Below, piece by piece: positions 62,740 through 64,000 of a DNA stretch of 64,000 bases. The translations under genes and the position numbers were made by a program. The DNA lies in contig JAHCLQ010000841.1 of the NCBI GenBank assembly GCA_023678885.1, positions 1 to 64,000 of the forward strand, given 5' to 3'. Each line of letters begins with the position of its first letter. Position 1 is the first letter of the stretch. The notes below the pieces were generated by a model, which was not told the DNA's origin, ran no database searches, and worked only from the letters and a program-made list of their open reading frames with translations. Source of the DNA: Pogostemon cablin (taxonomy: Eukaryota > Streptophyta > Magnoliopsida > Lamiales > Lamiaceae).

Positions 62740-64000
62740 GAAGCTCATTTTCTCGTTATGATCAATATTTCCTTTGTTTCGATGCATATTTCCTTCATTT
62801 TGAATCTTATTTTCTCGTTACGATCAATATTACCTTTGTTTCGAGGCATATTTCCTTTATTTTGATGCTCCTTTTCTCGTTACGATCGACATTTCCTTTG
62901 TTTTGATGCATATTCCCTCATTTTGATTCCCATTTTCTCGTTACGATCAATAATTCCTTCATTTCGATGCATATTTCCTTCATTTTGATGCACTTTTACA
63001 AGTTACGATCAGCATTTCCTTCATTTCGATGCATATTTACTTCATTTTGATGCTAATTTTCTTGTTACGATCAACATTTCATTTGTTTTGATGCAGATTT
63101 CCTTCTTTTTGAGGCTCATTTTCTCATTATTATCAATGTTTCCTTTGTTTCGATGCATATTTTTATTCATTTTGATGCTCCTTTTCTCATTACGATCAAT
63201 ATTTCCTTCATTTTGATGCATATTTCCTTAATTTTGATGCTCCTTTTCTTGTTTCGATCAACATTTCATTGGTTTCGATGCAGATTTCCCTCTTTTTGAT
63301 GCTCATTTTCTCGTTATGATCAATGTTTCCTTTCTTTCGATGCATATTTCCTTCTTTTTGATGCTCATATTCTCGTTACGATCAATATTTCCTTCGTTTC
63401 GATGCATATTTTTTTATTTTGATGCTCATTTTCTTGTTACGATCAACATTTCATTCGTTTTGATGCAAATTTTCTTCTTTTTGATGCTCATTTTCTCATT
63501 ACGATCAATATTTCCTTGGTTTCGATGCATATTTGCTTCGTTTTGATTCTCATTTTCTCGTTACGATCAATATTACCTTAGTTTCGATGCATATTTCCTT
63601 CATTTCGATGCTCCTTTTCTCGTTACGATCAACATTTCATTCGTTTCGATGCAGATTTCCTTCTTTTTGATGCTCGTTTTCTCGTTATGATCAATATTTC
63701 CTCGTTTTGATGAATATTTCCTTAATTTTAACGTTTATTTTCTCGTTACGATCATTATTTCCTTCGTTTCGATGCATATTTCCTTTATTTTGATGCTACT
63801 TTTCTTGTTACGATCAATATTTCATTAGTTTTGATGCAGATTTCTTTTTTTTTATGCTCATTTTCTCGTTATGATCAATATTTCCTTTGTTTCGATTCAA
63901 ATTTTCTTCGTTTTGATGCACATTTTCTCATTACGATCAGTATTTCCTTCGTTTCGATGAATATTTCCTTCATTTTGATGCTCCTTTTCTCGTTACGATC
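62740..64000 (+). repeat. Domain-2 final partial unit, cut by the window end
   Basis: Diverged monomers in X-like then Y-like order (TTTGAGGCTCATTTTC near 63,105, CTTTCTTTCGATGC near 63,331, TTTCCTTGGTTTCG near 63,508, TTAACGTTTATTTTC near 63,728). The array runs out of the window still in monomer register. Confidence 0.78.

Larger units (their letters stand above)
1..64000 (+). repeat. Tandem satellite array of ~62-bp monomers spanning the whole window
   Basis: The same ~62-bp unit can be followed from first to last base by its anchor GTTACGATCAA and variants such as ATGATC, ACAATC, ACTATC and ATTATC. All monomers are in the same orientation; I saw no inversion, no unique insert and no transposon-like sequence. 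Spacing between anchors is nearly always 60-62 bp. The consensus is T-rich and about 73% pyrimidine on this strand. No stretch carries a supportable gene, so every interval of the window is satellite. A nuclear heterochromatic array of a eukaryote is the best reading; the family is not one I recognise. Confidence 0.97.
47551..64000 (+). repeat. Domain 2: same monomer, different HOR (X/Y units, ~4.65-4.7-kb dimer)
   Basis: The 62-bp monomer continues, but no 1,790-bp period is seen. The marker TTTCTGAAGCTCG recurs at 48,141, 50,367, 52,785, 55,011, 57,488 and 59,714, so spacings are 2,226, 2,418, 2,226, 2,477 and 2,226 bp. Alternate units resemble each other most: TTTTC(T/G)TGGTTTC with GATGCTCC for X, TTTTGTTGGTTTC with GATGCTCA for Y. 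The repeating entity is therefore a dimer of about 4.65-4.7 kb. Monomers differ more from each other here than in domain 1. Confidence 0.88.

Noticed and set aside
1..64000. CRISPR array
   Set aside because: Repeats are contiguous with no unique spacers between them, the period is 62 bp throughout, and there is no leader or cas gene.
1..64000. Telomeric or subtelomeric repeat
   Set aside because: No TTAGGG, TTTAGGG, TTAGG or similar short G-rich telomere repeat is seen on either strand.
1..64000. Repetitive surface or structural protein gene (62-residue peptide repeat)
   Set aside because: The monomer length is not a multiple of three, single-base indels occur freely between monomers, and substitutions show no bias to keep a frame. 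Nothing suggests selection on a protein.
1..64000. Minus-strand genes
   Set aside because: The reverse complement has TAA in each standard S3 (GATCGTAACGAG), and this stop falls in every frame within three monomers, so no long minus-strand frame exists.
1..64000. Bacterial, phage or organelle origin
   Set aside because: There is no coding sequence, rRNA, tRNA or operon in 64 kb, and multi-level HOR structure of this extent is known from eukaryotic nuclear satellites.

Overview
This window is one uninterrupted block of tandem satellite DNA. I see no gene, RNA gene, mobile element, promoter or unique sequence anywhere in the 64 kb. All monomers run head to tail in one orientation, with the + strand as the pyrimidine (T)-rich strand. 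A satellite of this length with nested higher-order repeats (HORs) points to a nuclear chromosome of a eukaryote, probably pericentromeric, centromeric or other constitutive heterochromatin in a long-read assembly. I do not recognise the satellite family and cannot name the organism.

The basic unit is about 62 bp. It is itself three diverged sub-repeats of 21, 21 and 20 bp: S1 ~ TTTCCTTCGTTTCGATGCAT, S2 ~ TTTCCTTCATTTTGATGCTC, S3 ~ TTTTCTCGTTACGATCAA. The consensus is about 48% T, 24% C, 16% A and 11% G. The window holds roughly a thousand monomers.

Domain 1 (1-47,550) is a regular HOR. Twenty-nine distinguishable monomers form a 1,790-bp unit (1,788-1,791 bp, differing by single-base indels). 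There is a partial unit at the left edge (1-310), 26 full units (311-46,842) and one truncated unit (46,843-47,550). Units fall into a few haplotypes, defined separately in the 5' half (A, A', B) and the 3' half (a, b, c). They follow one another in an irregular 2-, 3- or 4-unit rhythm, with clear 3,580-bp dimers between 30.7 and 37.9 kb. Units in the left and middle are nearly identical within a haplotype; those from about 39.7 kb rightward carry more private changes.

At 47,548-47,552 the 1,790-bp HOR stops in mid-unit at a clean junction that loses exactly one ~20-bp sub-repeat. Domain 2 (47,551-64,000) uses the same 62-bp monomer but a different HOR: alternating X and Y units of about 2.2-2.5 kb forming a dimer of about 4.65-4.7 kb. 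A recent 4,703-bp-period tandem duplication (51,330-55,666 and 56,033-60,369) sits inside it, with a nested 431-bp duplication at its junction. From 60.4 kb to the end the array is more irregular, with a ~373-bp deletion and a 370-bp duplication.

The T-rich composition leaves all three + strand frames of the consensus monomer free of stops, so long spurious ORFs recur in every unit. They are not annotated as genes. The interest of the window lies in its repeat architecture: nested periodicities, patchy homogenisation, an abrupt boundary between two HOR families, and a CpG-rich monomer whose variants are often CpG-decay products.
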